Source: Clarkia xantiana subsp. parviflora (taxonomy: Eukaryota > Streptophyta > Magnoliopsida > Myrtales > Onagraceae). From it: DNA of 64,000 bases. Position numbers and translations under genes: made by a program. This document shows positions 1 to 11,895 of the stretch, piece by piece. The stretch spans positions 3,278,081 through 3,342,080 of the forward strand of contig JAPTYO010000020.1 in assembly GCA_036873135.1 (NCBI GenBank), read 5' to 3'. The notes under the pieces are model-generated. The model saw only the letters and a program-made list of their open reading frames with translations. It did not search any database and was not told the origin of the DNA. Positions within the stretch are counted from its first letter, which is position 1; each line of letters begins with the position of its first letter.

Positions 1-2849
1 TAAAAAAGACGGAGGCTCTTCATGGGGTGGAAAATATAGTGACAGCAAAAAAGATGGAGGTTCTTCATGGGGTGGAAAAGATAGTGACAGCAAAATAGAT
101 GGAGGTTCTTCATGGGGTGGAAAAGATAGTGACAACAAAAAAGATGGAGGTTCTTCATGGGGTGGACAAGATAGTGAGATCAAAAAAGATGGAGGGTCTA
201 AGGCCTGGAACAACAGTGGGGATTCGTCATGGAAAAAAGCCACTGGAGATGCAGGTGGAAGTGCCTGGACTAAAGATGATGCAATCATAGATAACAAACA
301 AGATGGTGATGGCTCGTGGAAACCATCTGGTGGCTCTACTTGGGGGAAACAAGGTGGTGCATCTTGGGGTCAACAAGATGGTAGCTCCTCATGGAGCCAA
401 CGGACTGGTGGTTCTTTTGGAGACTCAGGTGGAAATGAAGACCAAAACACATTCGATGGGGGGCGTGGATCAGGTGGGAGAAGGGGAAGAGGTGGTCGTG
501 GACGATTTGATGGTGGTGGTAGTGGCCGTTTCGATGGTGGTGGTCGTGGTCGTTTTGATGGTCGTGGTCGTGGTCGTTTTGATGGTGGTGGCCGTGGACG
601 ATTTGGTAGGGGAAGATCATCTGATCAGGACCAGTCTTCTGGGTGGAACAATGGAGGTTTGTTTCTAGCTCCTCTCTGCTCAAGTTTTGGCTGCACTGCT
701 ATTACTATCTTTACCTTAAAATTTTCTAATAGGTATAGTAAACTAATAATACATTTTTGCCCTTGTTATGGGGATTGCATATATTGTAGGACGGCATAAA
801 GCAACTTAGGCATTTCAGTCTGATATTTCATATGTGTTTACTTTTTAATCGGCAAAGTTTGAGATACTTTCATATTATGCTTATACTAAGTTTTGAGATA
901 ACCTATTTCTTATATTCTATTGTGTCAATGCCCATTCATATACCTGCAAATTTTTACAACTAATTATCATACTAAGTCCTACAATGTTGAGATCTCATAC
1001 AAATTGGTTATGTGATACAAATTTAATGGATATCATTTTCAGAACTGTTCTTTATCAAAATAAATTAGAATATTCATATCACAGTCTCTCATGCATACAT
1101 ATTTCTTTTAATATTGGTTCTCTAGTAGGATTTTAGGTGGTTTAATCTTGTGTACTTTATCGTGTCGCTTTTTTCCCTTCATTTAAGTGGTTTTGTACAA
1201 ATACGTAACAGGATCTGGTGGATGGAAGGCAGGAGAGCAGTCTGGGGAAAGGTAAGAGGCTAACTGCTCTCAACAAAAGTTAATCATTTTGCTTGATTGC
1301 ATTTGGAAGAATATTACCTTCCTAAGTGCATTTGTATCTCACAATGCCTTATATTTTTGGCTTCTTTCTCAAAATTTCCGTGGAACTTGGATACTGAAGA
1401 ATTTTATCAATTCCCTAATTAATGCTTTATGCACGTTTCTTTGTTTGCAGAAAGCCATGGTCATCTAATGCTGGAGACACTTCAACTGGTGGTGGATGGA
1501 GCAAAGACAAGTCCTTTGATGGAGGATCCTCCTGGAACAATAATAATGTCGGAGGATCTTCATGGAGCAGTCAAGGGGGTGGAGGCTCTTGGAAAGATGC
1601 TGGAAGCAACAGTGGTGGTGATGGAGCTCCCTCGTGGGCAAAGAAAAATGATTCATCTGTAGAGTGGAACAAGCCTAGTGAATCATCATTGGGTAAAGAT
1701 ATATCCGCCAACCAGGATGAGAGCAACAGCTGGAGCAAAGCAAAGTCTACTGATGGAGGGTCTTCGTGGAATAAACAGAACTCATGGGGTAAAGATACGG
1801 ACTTGAACAAAAAACCCGAGGACTCATGGGGTAAAGATACAGACTTGAACAAAAAACCTGAGGACTCATGGGGAAAGAAAGTGGACTCTGGAGATGTGAA
1901 TGTTGCTTCAGGAGGATGGAAAAAGCCTGATACTGAATCCTGGGGCAAAGGAAATGCAGACTCCAGCACTGATGCATGGAAAAAGGACAACAGTTCTGGT
2001 GAACAGCAAGATAAGGGTTCTTCATGGGGTGGCAAACAAGGGGGCGGTTCTTCATGGAGTGGTGGCGGCAATAGTGGTGGGGGATGGAGCAACAGAAAGA
2101 GCTTTGGAGGAGCTAGTGAGGAAGGAGGATCGTCTGAGGGGTGGAAAAAGGGAGGATGGAATGGAAATAGAGATGATGATGATGGGAATGGAAATGCTTC
2201 AGGTGGAGGAGAGAGAAGCTTTGGAGGAGGAGGAAGAGGGTTTAATGGAGGAAGGCGAGGAAGAGGAAGAGGAGGAGACTTTGGTGGAGAGAGATCTTAT
2301 AGTCGTGGTGGTGGTAGAGGCGGTGGTGGGTCATCTTGGAACAGCAATAAGCAAGATGGAGATTCTTCTTGGGGCAACAAGCAAGACAGTTGTGGTGGTG
2401 GTTCATCTTGGGGAAGTGGAGATAAGACAAAAGTTGTTGATGGTGGTGGGACTTCTTGGGGTGGAGATAAGAAGCAGGATGGTGTTTCTTCATGGGGTGG
2501 TGGTGGAGATAAGAAGCCGAGTGGCGGCGAGTCTTCTTGGGGAGGTGAGAAAAAGCAAGGTGGAGGTGATTCTTCATGGGGAGGAAGTAAGCAAGAACAA
2601 GATGGAGGAAATGGATCTTCAACTTGGGCCAGTGGTGGTGCTGGTAAGAAAGATGACGAGGGAGGATCGTCATGGAACAACAACAACAATAATAACAACA
2701 ATAGTAAAAAGAAAGATGGAGATTCTTCATGGGGAGGAGTTAGCAAAGAAAGTGGTGGAGATTCTTCATGGGGAGGAGTTAGCAAGGAAAGTGGTGAAGG
2801 TGGGTCTTCATGGGGCGGTGGAGGAGGTGGTTCATCATGGGGATCATGA
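1..2849 (+). CDS. KTF1: SPT5-like / KTF1 WG-repeat protein, C-terminal part (three exons)
   Basis: The 3' part of a gene that begins before the window. Exons are <1-656, 1212-1251 and 1451-2849 (stop TGA 2847-2849). Both introns are GT-AG and the phases join cleanly, keeping the Gly/Ser/Trp reading frame open. The visible protein is almost entirely WG/GW repeats of the type GGSSWGG, with two RGG-like Gly/Arg blocks (about 470-620 and 2220-2330). In plants this composition is typical of KTF1 (SPT5L/RDM3), whose WG tail binds ARGONAUTE4 and links Pol V transcripts to RNA-directed DNA methylation. The KOW and NGN domains that would prove this lie outside the window. A 42-bp tandem duplication (about 1784-1867) repeats one SWGKDTDLNKKPED unit exactly in protein. 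Another WG-rich AGO-hook protein is the alternative. Confidence 0.78.
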
Positions 2850-4091
2850 AGAGCTTGTCTCTCTAGAGGTACTTCTAGACTCTATCTAGTTATCTATCAT
2901 CTCTAATTTTCTGAACTGAACTCCATGCGCCCTTATAAATATTATCTATCCATTTTATTGCTGTGCTGCATGTAGTGTAAATAATGAAGGAATGCTGAAC
3001 TAGAAGTAGGTGAATTGAACTTTAGTGCCTTGTTTTTTTTTTTTGCTGCTAGCCTGACTATTGCTTTATGGATAATGCCATATGGTTGGGTTTTATACAT
3101 ATGCTTTAGATAGATGTACTGCCTTATGATTTCTGGCCTAGGCTTACTCTGATGAGCAGTCTGGTGCCTCTACTGTTTGTGAGTTTGTTGCATATCTCTA
3201 CTGGGATGTTGATGTGAAAGTAGTGGTTGGCTGGTTGCTAATGTTTCTTCCTTCTCTTCATTTCCAAAAAAATGTTGATTTTTTTTTTTTTTTTTAAGTA
3301 GGATACATATATCTATCTACCATATATATATATTAGGGTTAAGACTTTAAAAGCAGTCTGAAGTGATTTTGTGTCTCAGCTTTTTTTTAATGCGATTCGA
3401 TGTGTGAAGACTGAAAGTATCAGATTTGTCGCTTTCCACTTTTTTCTTTTAAAATTGACGAAAAAAAAAAAATTAAGCATTAAAGAAGTGTAAACCATGA
3501 GTATCTAAGTCTGATACTTCGAAAAAGTGGAAATCAAAGTGTGTTTGTGTTGCTTAAAAATACTTATTTTAACGAAAAAATCAGATGAAAAAGTAGAAAT
3601 TAACCTATTGCGAAGATTGAATTGTAACACAAAAAAAACCTGAGAAATTAAATAATTGCAACATTAAAAAAAAAAAAACTGTTTTTAGGTTCTAAACTCA
3701 ACATATTATAAAAACACTAAATATTATGATGTCAGCATTGATGGAGTATAGATAGATATGAACAACACGTCCCCTGGCCTGCATTGGAATTGGCTTATGA
3801 CATCGACTTTGTTCCCTCTGGTCTGTGTATTAGCTAGCATTGATTTCATCTTGCCATTTTCTTGATGTCCTTTTATATCTTGTCAGATTCTTCTTGGCTC
3901 CTCCTCCACTCTACATCAAGTTAATATTTTTCTAGTATTCTCACTTGAAACAATTTCATCTTGTTTTTTATTCCTTTTATTTATTATTAAAATATATGTT
4001 CAAGTAAAATTGTTAACTTTCGAAATGGTCCTGTCGGAATTTAAGAATTATGTCGTTGTCCTAAATAAAAGGAGAAGAAAGCGATGTTTCC
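2850..4091. other. Intergenic: 3' UTR of the WG gene and ERF upstream region
   Basis: No coding potential was seen. The first few hundred bases are probably the 3' UTR of the WG-repeat gene. Poly-T runs lie at about 3030-3042 and 3279-3296, and poly-A runs at about 3461-3472 and 3666-3679. The rest is AT-rich and holds the upstream region of the ERF gene. Confidence 0.6.
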
Positions 4092-4099
4092 CTATAAAT
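4092..4099 (+). promoter_or_regulatory. Probable TATA box of the ERF gene
   Basis: CTATAAAT lies 85 bases before the ERF start codon, in an AT-rich upstream region. This spacing suits a plant core promoter with a short 5' UTR. It was identified by motif and position only. Confidence 0.55.
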
Positions 4100-4183
4100 G
4101 GATCATCCAAACCTTCACTCGGTTTGATCTAGTCCAAACATCCAATTTACATTAAACCTTACATCCATCATAACACACCCCAA

Positions 4184-5227
4184 ATGCCTTCCTTATCCAC
4201 CGATGGCCGGAGCAGTGGCGAGGTTGAGGCCTTACGTGGCCGGAGGAAGTCTTCCTCCCGAGGCCACCATCGCTTCGTAGGAGTCAGACAGCGGCCCTCG
4301 GGTAGGTGGGTCGCCGAGATCAAGGACTCCCTTCAGAAGGTCCGGCTCTGGCTCGGCACCTTCGACACCGCTGAAGACGCTGCCCGAGCCTATGACGAAG
4401 CTGCCCGAACCCTAAGGGGGGCCAACGCACGAACCAACTTTGAACTGCCTGAATCCGGCCATAACCCTGGGCAGGCTAACTTCCTCGAGAACCTCCAACC
4501 GTTCTCGTTTGAAGCAGCATGCGGTTCTGGAAGCGATGATTTCCGTGGCGCTTTAAGGGCCAAGCTCTTCAACAAGGTGCCATCGCAACCGCCACAAAAC
4601 CGAACCCTGAACCATAAACCGACCCTGACCCAGAAGGGTGGTCTGCCTGGAGGGTCTAAATCAACAAAAACAAACATCTTGGCTAATCCGACTAAAGTCG
4701 TTCAGCAACTACAACCGCAAGGCAGTACTGATGACGGTGCGCATAATCTAGTTCGGGAAGTTGTGAGTCAAGACCTAGTCGAGAGTAGCGGACCCAACGA
4801 TAGTATGATCATTGAATGGCACAACGTGGGTCCTATGGCGGGTCCCGATGCATGGACCGGTGAAGCACCGGTCGAGCCAGTACAGGGTCAGGACTACTTA
4901 GTCACAACACCTAACTGGGATAGCCAGATGGGTCATGTGCTTGGGACCGACTTATTCGACGGTCTATCATCGGGTTTTGTCTCTTCTCAATGGCCAATCA
5001 CGGGTCATGGTGAGTTCATGAACAGCTCGTACCCTAATCCGGCTAACCCGTCTCCTGAAGAGTTGGCATTGATTAGTAGAAGTTGGAAGACGAACATGTG
5101 CATGAACCAAAACGACGTAGTAATGGAGGCAGCATGGCCGTTGGAGCAGTCGATGTTTCACTACGACGGTGGCAGCTCGGCCGTCTCGTGGGACCAATCC
5201 CTCCATGGATTCCCACTGTTCCATTAG
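4184..5227 (+). CDS. AP2/ERF transcription factor (RAP2.11/ERN-like)
   Basis: A single-exon gene for 347 residues. One AP2/ERF DNA-binding domain spans about residues 30-88: it starts with [19 protein letters not shown], continues through [19 protein letters not shown], and ends at RTNF. A single AP2 domain places it in the ERF family, which binds GCC-box or related promoter elements in the nucleus. The RPSG in place of the commoner RPWG, together with WVAEIKD, resembles the RAP2.11/legume ERN branch; that placement is from memory, not a tree. The N-terminus carries a basic run ([10 protein letters not shown]). The rest is Asn/Pro/Ser-rich with acidic and Trp-containing patches near the C-terminus that could act in activation. 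The start is the first ATG after the TATA box. No intron is needed. Confidence 0.9.
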   Translation: MPSLSTDGRSSGEVEALRGRRKSSSRGHHRFVGVRQRPSGRWVAEIKDSLQKVRLWLGTFDTAEDAARAYDEAARTLRGANARTNFELPESGHNPGQANFLENLQPFSFEAACGSGSDDFRGALRAKLFNKVPSQPPQNRTLNHKPTLTQKGGLPGGSKSTKTNILANPTKVVQQLQPQGSTDDGAHNLVREVVSQDLVESSGPNDSMIIEWHNVGPMAGPDAWTGEAPVEPVQGQDYLVTTPNWDSQMGHVLGTDLFDGLSSGFVSSQWPITGHGEFMNSSYPNPANPSPEELALISRSWKTNMCMNQNDVVMEAAWPLEQSMFHYDGGSSAVSWDQSLHGFPLFH

Positions 5228-5821
5228 CTATAACTAAACCTCTTATTTATTTTACCTAATAAATATATTTGTTCGAGTATAATAAAAGTACGTTGGTTAA
5301 GATGTATATCTTATTTTTTTTATTTTTAATACAGTAACGATGAAAATATATTAAAATTCATATATTAAAATTCCTAGTTAAAAAGTTAAAGATCTATCAT
5401 AAAAAAATCCATGGTGGTCAGGTTGAAATCTATTGAGATATCACAAACTCTGCTTTAAACCGATGTCGCAAAATTTAGTGCAAGGGTGAGTGTCAAATAT
5501 ATAAATCTGAATTTTATAGTGTTTCAATCTCCTATGACACAATTGATTCCATTATTGTTATTTTATTATATTATTATTGATGATATATACATATAATTTG
5601 TTGTTAAATGGTGATTTAAACAACGATTGACCTTGAATCATTTCATCAATCGAGGATGGATTGTATTTCCTAAACATTGCTAAATGTGGAGGGTTAGTTT
5701 AGACATAGTTCGCAAAGTATAGGATTACATTTGAGATTATTGAAAGTACGGCCTCTTTTCTTCTACTGTTTAACTATGGGACCGTGTCTGAGATTAAGTT
5801 TAAGCCCATAAAACCCAAATA
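5228..5821. other. Intergenic, AT-rich
   Basis: Downstream of the ERF gene. A possible poly(A) region lies at about 5255-5290 (AATAAA-like motifs). Nothing coding and no element ends were recognised. Confidence 0.5.
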
Positions 5822-5903
5822 CTTAGGCCGTTGGGCTTACCGTGCCATGAGTCTCCAGCCCATAAAAATAGTAGACCTGAAAATTAAAAATCCAAAACAT
5901 ATA
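5822..5903. repeat. 82-bp direct repeat, copy 1
   Basis: This 82-bp stretch, starting CTTAGGCCGTTGGGCTTACC and ending in AAACATATA, appears identical by eye to 16107-16188 in the same orientation. The two copies bracket a 10.2-kb block that contains the first LTR retrotransposon. Confidence 0.9.
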
Positions 5904-7012
5904 TTACATCAGCAGCCACGTCACTGCCTAGTGCCTCCACATCAGCAGCCACGTCACTGCCAACTCATCAAAGTGGCACTGCTACAGTATTTGCTACAGT
6001 ATTTGCTACAGTAAATGACACTGTAAAATTGCACTCTCTCCAGTAGTGGAGGCCAAGTTCCACTTCTACATTGGGACCCACATAATTTCATAATTCAAAT
6101 ATAATTTTTGCATTATATATAAATTATATATCATTATATATAAATTATATATTCATATTTTTTTACAAATACGGACATGAATAGATAATGAGATTCAAGT
6201 ATTAGATGTTTTAATTAAAAAAAATAGGGAAAAATATATACAAAATTATAAAAATGTAATTGAATTTTTTAATAAAAATTTACATTCTATAGGGATAAGA
6301 AAATAACCGGGCCGATCGGTTCGGAACTGGTATAGACTGGACCGGTTCTAAACAGACCAATTATGCGAGAGGAGAACCAGACCAAAAACCAGTAATATAC
6401 TTCTCAAAAAATTGGTTTTTGACTGGACCAGACTGTTTTGAACTGGTTTTTAACTGGATCAGTTTTGTCGGAGGATCGGTTTTTCGTTTTTTTTTTAATT
6501 AGGGTAAATTTGTATAGGAAAATGGGTCGGACCAGTTTTAAACCGAACCAGACTTTTTTTACAGTTCCAGTCCAAAATCGGTCCAGAATTTTTAGTGCTA
6601 ATTTCAAATTCAGTCCAGACCGGACCATACTGTTTTAATTAGTACCAATCCAGTTCGGAACATATTCGGGCCCGACCGGTTCGTGCATATACATAGTTCT
6701 CTATTGTCAATTCATTGCAATAATTATACGTTACTTGACCAATGTAAAATTACTATTAGGTGCAGTCCCCATGCGGCATGCAGAATGATTGATAAGTATA
6801 ATTGTTGATATAATAACATTGATCAATCAAATTCATTGAATCTATTATTTCACCATAATCAGTGTATATCTGTTATACGTTGATTGACGTATATTAATTC
6901 AACATCATCAACATATTCACGTTTATGTACATCCATCATATTAGTAAATTGATTATTGCATTAATCATGTGTTTTTATATATGATTTTCAATATATGTAA
7001 ATTAGAAATATA
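5904..7012. other. Intergenic, MITE-like remnants
   Basis: Contains a 22-bp direct repeat (5907 and 5940, starting CATCAGCAGCCACG) and three GCTACAGTATTT-like 12-mers near 5990-6013. At about 6300-6690 there is a stretch rich in ACCGG, GGTTCGG and ACTGGACC motifs in both orientations, with partly inverted ends, which suggests an old DNA-transposon derivative. No convincing gene was seen. The last five bases (7013-7017, TTATA) are the target duplication of the LTR element. Confidence 0.45.
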
Positions 7013-7017
7013 TTATA

Positions 7018-7855
7018 TGTTGCGTCCGGGACGACTGAGGTCACGAGGACGCGTCTGAGGTTGTGCGGGTGTGACCCTTCCGACGGAGGTTGTGACCCGG
7101 CAAGGTGGTGACCCGGTAAGGCTGTGACCCGGCGAGGTTGTGACCCGGCAAGGTTGTGACCCGGCAAGGTTGTGACCCGGCAAGGCTGTGACCCGGCGAG
7201 GTTGTGACCCGGTGATTCTGCGTCTCGGGCGTCGGATCCTGCGCAAAGGACCAATGCTAGCACGGAGAGGGGGGGTGGTGCTAGCGGAGCCCTCTCCGAT
7301 GCCTAAGTTACTATAGTGGCAAAAGGGTAATTTCTAGAGAGAGAGAATTCTAGAGAGAAGTCAGAGCTCAAAATACCAAAGTTGGGCAAATGAGAGAGTG
7401 AGTGAAAATGGGTGGCCAAGGTCTCCTATTTATAGGCTTCCTTGAGACCGGACCCGGTTTTATAGCGGTTTGACGACGGTTCAAGAAAACAAGCGGGAAC
7501 CGTTGTCCATATTGGTAATACATGAGCTTGATTTCTCTACACGTAACGGCGATCGCGGACACGGTAATCGCGGATACGACAATCGCACAATACCCGCGGC
7601 GCAACCCGGACCTCGTCGAAATTGGGCAATTCGGCGAGGTCCGGATTGCCGTGCGATCCGGACCTCCGGATTGCTCAATCCGGATGTCCGGTCCGGATTG
7701 CACCGCAATCCGGATGTCCGGTCCGGAAACGCGTAAATACGTTTCCGGACCGTTTTGACCCTTGGGAGACGCTTTTCCGAGACGAGATGTAATTTTTGAC
7801 GTGTTTGCGAGGCTAGAAGCGTAAATACGAACCCGAATTGGACACTTATCCATCA
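7018..7855 (-). repeat. 3' LTR of the gag-only element
   Basis: 838 bp. Near-identical to 14475-15378 except for about 66 fewer bases in a TCCGGATTGC-type motif cluster and a few substitutions. Contains eight 16-bp units with the core GTGACCCGG (about 7091-7216) and, on the minus strand, a TATAAATAGG promoter-like motif near 7424-7433. Confidence 0.93.
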
Positions 7856-7867
7856 CTTGCCCCCGAG
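7856..7867 (-). other. Polypurine tract of the gag-only element
   Basis: On the minus strand CTCGGGGGCAAG lies directly against the start of the 3' LTR (TGATGG...). A purine-rich run in this position is the expected plus-strand primer. The corresponding place in the sister element (45310-45320) is also G-rich. Confidence 0.7.
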
Positions 7868-8500
7868 TCAAGAAACGGTTTAGGACCTTTCTTGACTCTA
7901 TTTTAAGTTAGGATATTTGTCCAATTTGAGTCTGACGCTAACCTTTCGATTTTGATCGTTGGTCGGGTGTAGGTATCTTGATTCCGTCCGTCGCTTGACT
8001 TTCCGGCCGAACGACTTTATTTCCTGTCACTATGGTTAGTATGATGGGAAATATATATGTGACGTGCAAGCATGGTTATTGTCGGAGACATGAGCAAATG
8101 GTAATGCACTTATGCAAGGATGCGTCTATCAACATGTATGCATGAATAAAGGACGTGGCAAGATCGTAATTACGTAGTACAAGAAAATAGAAATCATATG
8201 TGTCTAAAATGACTAAGTGATTACCGAATCTTGGATCATGCGATTGCAACATATGTACATAATGATTGGCTTGATACGTGCGATGATGCTGATGCGCGCG
8301 TTGATGTTAATGGTTGAGCGTCAGGTATAGATTGTTGGTTATTTCCTGCAAGTGTGCTAAAACACTTAGAAAATATTAAGCGATATCTAATGTTTGTTAC
8401 CATAGATGTCGTCGTATGAGCTTTGGCGACGCGCGTCATCGTGGGCTTAGGGGCATAGTTACTCGTTGTATGCAATTCATCTTTGTTGACGTGCATGTGC

Positions 8501-9815
8501 ATACGTGAAAATACTTAGAAAATATTTTCCCTTTGTCGACCTGTGTCCTCGTTGACATGTACGTACATGGAAACACTTAGAAAATATTTTCTTCTCGTCG
8601 ACGTGCACCCTCGTCGACATGTATGTACGTACATGGAAACACTTAGAAAATATTTTCTTCTCGTCGACGTGCACCCTCGTCGACATGTATGTACGTACAT
8701 GGAAACACTTAGAAAATATTTTCTTCTCGTCGACGTGCACCCTCGTCGACATGTATGTACGTACATGGAAACACTTAGAAAATATTTTCTTCTCGTCGAC
8801 ATGCAACCTCGTCGACATGTATGTACGTACATGGAAACACTTAGAAAATATTTTCTTCTCGTCGACGTGCACCCTCGTCGACATGTATGTACATACATGG
8901 AAACACTTAGAAAATATTTTCTTCTCGTCGACATGCAACCTTGTCGACATGTATGTACGTACATGGAAACACTTAGAAAATATTTTCTTCTCGTCGACGT
9001 GCACCCTCGTCGACATGTATGTACGTACATGGAAACACTTAGAAAATATTTTCTTCTCGTCGACATGCAACCTTGTCGACATGTATGTACGTACATGGAA
9101 ACACTTAGAAAATATTTTCTTCTCGTCGACATGCAACCTTGTCGACATGTATGTACGTACATGGAAACACTTAGAAAATATTTTCTTCTCGTCGACATGC
9201 AACCTTGTCGACATGTATGTACGTACATGGAAACGCTTAGAAAATATTTTCTTCTCGTCGACATGCAACCTTGTCGACATGTATGTACGTACATGGAAAC
9301 ACTTAGAAAATATTTTCTTCTCGTCGACATGCACCCTCGTCGACATGTATGTACGTACATGGAAACACTTAGAAAATATTTTCTTCTCGTCGACGTGCAC
9401 CCTCGTCGACATGTATGTACGTACATGGAAACACTTAGAAAATATTTTCTTCTCGTCGACATGCAACCTTGTCGACATGTATGTACGTACATGGAAACAC
9501 TTAGAAAATATTTTCTTCTCGTCGACATGCAACCTTGTCGACATGTATGTACGTACATGGAAACACTTAGAAAATATTTTCTTCTCGTCGACATGCAACC
9601 TTGTCGACATGTATGTACGTACATGGAAACGCTTAGAAAATATTTTCTTCTCGTCGACATGCAACCTTGTCGACATGTATGTACGTACATGGAAACACTT
9701 AGAAAATATTTTCTTCTCGTCGACATGCAATCTTGTCGACATGTATGTACGTACATGGAAATACTTAGAAAATATTATTTCTTCGTTGACATGCCCCCTT
9801 GTCGACATGTATGTA
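8501..9815. repeat. 66-bp tandem repeat array, about 20 copies
   Basis: Units of 66 bp run head to tail. Each has the perfect palindromes AGAAAATATTTTCT and ATGTACGTACAT plus GTCGAC sites. Two main variants differ at a short segment (GTGCACCCTCG against ATGCAACCTTG). The first and last units are diverged, and a more degenerate half-unit lies near 8358-8375. Because 66 is a multiple of three and the unit lacks stops in several frames, long repetitive ORFs appear on both strands; these are not taken as genes. It lies in the non-coding part of the LTR element. Confidence 0.95.
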
Positions 9816-9898
9816 TAAGTGTTGGTGCGCGCTTGTGCACTGACTGTATTGTTGATAGCACTTTCCAAGATATTAGATCTTGTTGATTTTCCCCGTTA

Positions 9899-10106
9899 TT
9901 GCCAGCTGCAGTTTTTGTACTTAGCACAATTCTCGAAAGATCCGACGCAGGGGCGTGTTCCTTGAGCGATTCTTGGTTCTTTATGCTGAGCATGACCGTG
10001 TTAACTCTTTCTTGTGATAAGAGAAATAGAGCTGAGGGTTGTGAAGTGGCGTCTTCTGCCCCCCGGTCGAGGGACCGGCCCAAGGAGGAGCGTTACTCCT
10101 ACTGAG
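9899..10106 (+). pseudogene. Remnant of an antisense retroelement gene exon
   Basis: Bases about 10048-10106 match the end of an exon of the antisense gene in the sister element (41819-42029): in one frame both give SAPRSRDRP followed by EER. Both are followed by a plausible splice donor (here GAG then GTAAGTG). The strand is opposite to the host element, as in the sister copy. The remaining exons are not recognisable here, so this is a relic. Confidence 0.5.
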
Positions 10107-10609
10107 GTAAGTGTTTGTTGATAATTCTCTGTTCATGCTTTTGCTTGCATGATATTTCGTCGCCTGGATATTGTTAAATTCTGTGGTCGCCCCTCTTGGC
10201 TAGTCTTCAAGGCATGGCAGGATGGGTAGAGCATAGTATGTTGTGACTTGCACATTATAGATTTTGTTTGGAGAAGATGGTGGCACTTCTGCTTGTTCCG
10301 CCGAGTCCTGTTAGAGATGATGGCATTCTTTAATCTGTGCCATCTTTTAGATATGTTGAACTTGTTTCTGAGTCTGTTTGCCCCCCAGCTTTCGACGTGA
10401 AGACTTGTTGTAGTTGTTCCTTAGTTGTTGCTTCCGACTTGTCCGCTTTGAATATATTTATTGAATGCGGATGACTCATAATGCAGACATAGTTCCTGCG
10501 GTCGTGACTGATAGCCACTTCCTGATTGATAAGTTGAGATGTTCTTCTGATTGCTTGCCTGATGCCTTATGCATATTGCCCTTTGTTCCTGAATAGCTTG
10601 CCACTTGAC

Positions 10610-10929
10610 TAAGCAAGATACTAGTTTATACCGTCTCTTAGTTCCACTCTAAGGCGACGTTGTACAAGACTCGACTTGTAAATTTTACGAGTTTTATACA
10701 GGGTACGCACCTGACAGCGTGTATCAACCCGCGTTGGGGAAGCATACATAAAAACATTATTTGAGAGAAGTTATCTTGGCTAAGCAAGATACTAGTTTAT
10801 ACCGTCTCTTAGTTCCACTCTAAGGCGACGTTGTACAAGACTCGACTTGTAAATTTTATGAGTTTTATACAGGGTACGCACCTGACAGCGTGTATCAACC
10901 CGCGTTGGGGAAGCATACATAAAAACATT
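10610..10929. repeat. Tandem duplication, 171-bp period
   Basis: Bases 10610-10758 recur at 10781-10929 almost unchanged. The unit contains TGTATCAACCCGCGTTGGGG, which appears inverted in the 77-bp repeats of the sister element (39480-39700). It belongs to the non-coding part of the LTR element. Confidence 0.9.
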
Positions 10930-11289
10930 TAAGTTTTTGAAGAAGCATTTTGTGAAATCTAAAAGGCTTGTTGATAAAATATTTGAGAAAATACTTTGTC
11001 ATTGAAAGTGATACATCCAAAAAGTCATGTTGATAAAAAATTTTGAAGGGTGTTTGATACATAAAATTTTTGATAAAATTTTTGGCAAAATTTTTGGTAA
11101 AATGTTTGAAAAAATATTTGTGATACATGATTTCTGCGTCCAGGAACCATGTAACACTTTTTTGAGAATATGAATTGTGATGCATGCTTTCTGCGTCCAG
11201 GAACCATGCAACACGGTTTGAAAACCTATAGTACGGAATTGTCGTCTTTGCCAGAGGACTTTTGCCGTATAAAACGAATTCTGGCCAGG

Positions 11290-11595
11290 AATCCGTAGTG
11301 TCGTCTAGATAGAGGACACTGAAGAATGAACCCTTGAAGTCCGGAGTGTCGTCTTGGCAGAGGACACCCATTTCAAAGAATGAACCCTTGGAGTCCGGTA
11401 GTGTCGTCTTGGCAGAGGACACCCATTTTAAAGAATGAACCCTTGGAGTCCGGTAGTGTCGTCTTGGCAGAGGACACCCATTTCAAAGAATGAACCCTTG
11501 GAGTCCGGTAGTGTCGTCTTGGCAGAGGACACCCATTTCAAAGAATGAACCCTTGGAGTCCGGTAGTGTCGTCTAGACAGAGGACGCCCATAGCT
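11290..11595. repeat. 55-bp tandem repeat, about 5 copies
   Basis: Units carrying GTGTCGTCTTGGCAGAGGAC recur at 11346, 11401, 11456 and 11511, with a variant at 11566. The spacing is exactly 55 bp. The array lies within the LTR element and is not coding. Confidence 0.93.
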
Positions 11596-11689
11596 TAAAG
11601 GGTGATCAGCCCAGTATGCCCATCCTGTTCTGGATCCAGGGAATGGCTTATGAACATGAAGGTTTGCCATTCAACATGCTATTTTTATA

Positions 11690-11895
11690 GTAGGCCTTGG
11701 CGTTATTCCAAGGCATTGCTTGTAGTTGACGCCTTGAATAGTCGTCGTTTTAATAATAGGTCTTGGTGTTAATCCGAGACATTGCTTGTAGCTGACGCCC
11801 TGAATAGTCGTCGTTTTAATAATAGGTCTTGGTGTTAATCCGAGGCATTGCTTGTAGTTGACGTCCTGAATAGTCGTCGATTTAATAATAGGTCT
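11690..11895. repeat. 66-bp tandem repeat, 3 copies
   Basis: CATTGCTTGTAG recurs at 11714, 11780 and 11846, giving a 66-bp period. The sequence is unrelated to the larger 66-bp array at 8501-9815. It lies in the non-coding part of the LTR element. Confidence 0.88.

Noticed and set aside
303..668. Val/Gly-rich open frame overlapping the first WG exon
   Set aside because: An out-of-frame reading of the same repeats; the WG frame is open throughout and splices correctly.
1571..2092. Antisense Pro/His-rich open frame opposite the WG gene
   Set aside because: A shadow of the Gly/Ser/Trp-rich repeats read on the other strand; codon composition follows the sense gene.
8501..9815. CRISPR-like array
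   Set aside because: The units are contiguous tandem repeats with no unique spacers, in plant nuclear DNA inside an LTR element.
8477..9868. Long repetitive open frames (about 400-460 codons) on both strands of the 66-bp array
   Set aside because: They arise from a 22-codon repeat without stops and are open in several registers at once; there is no start context, intron structure or domain.
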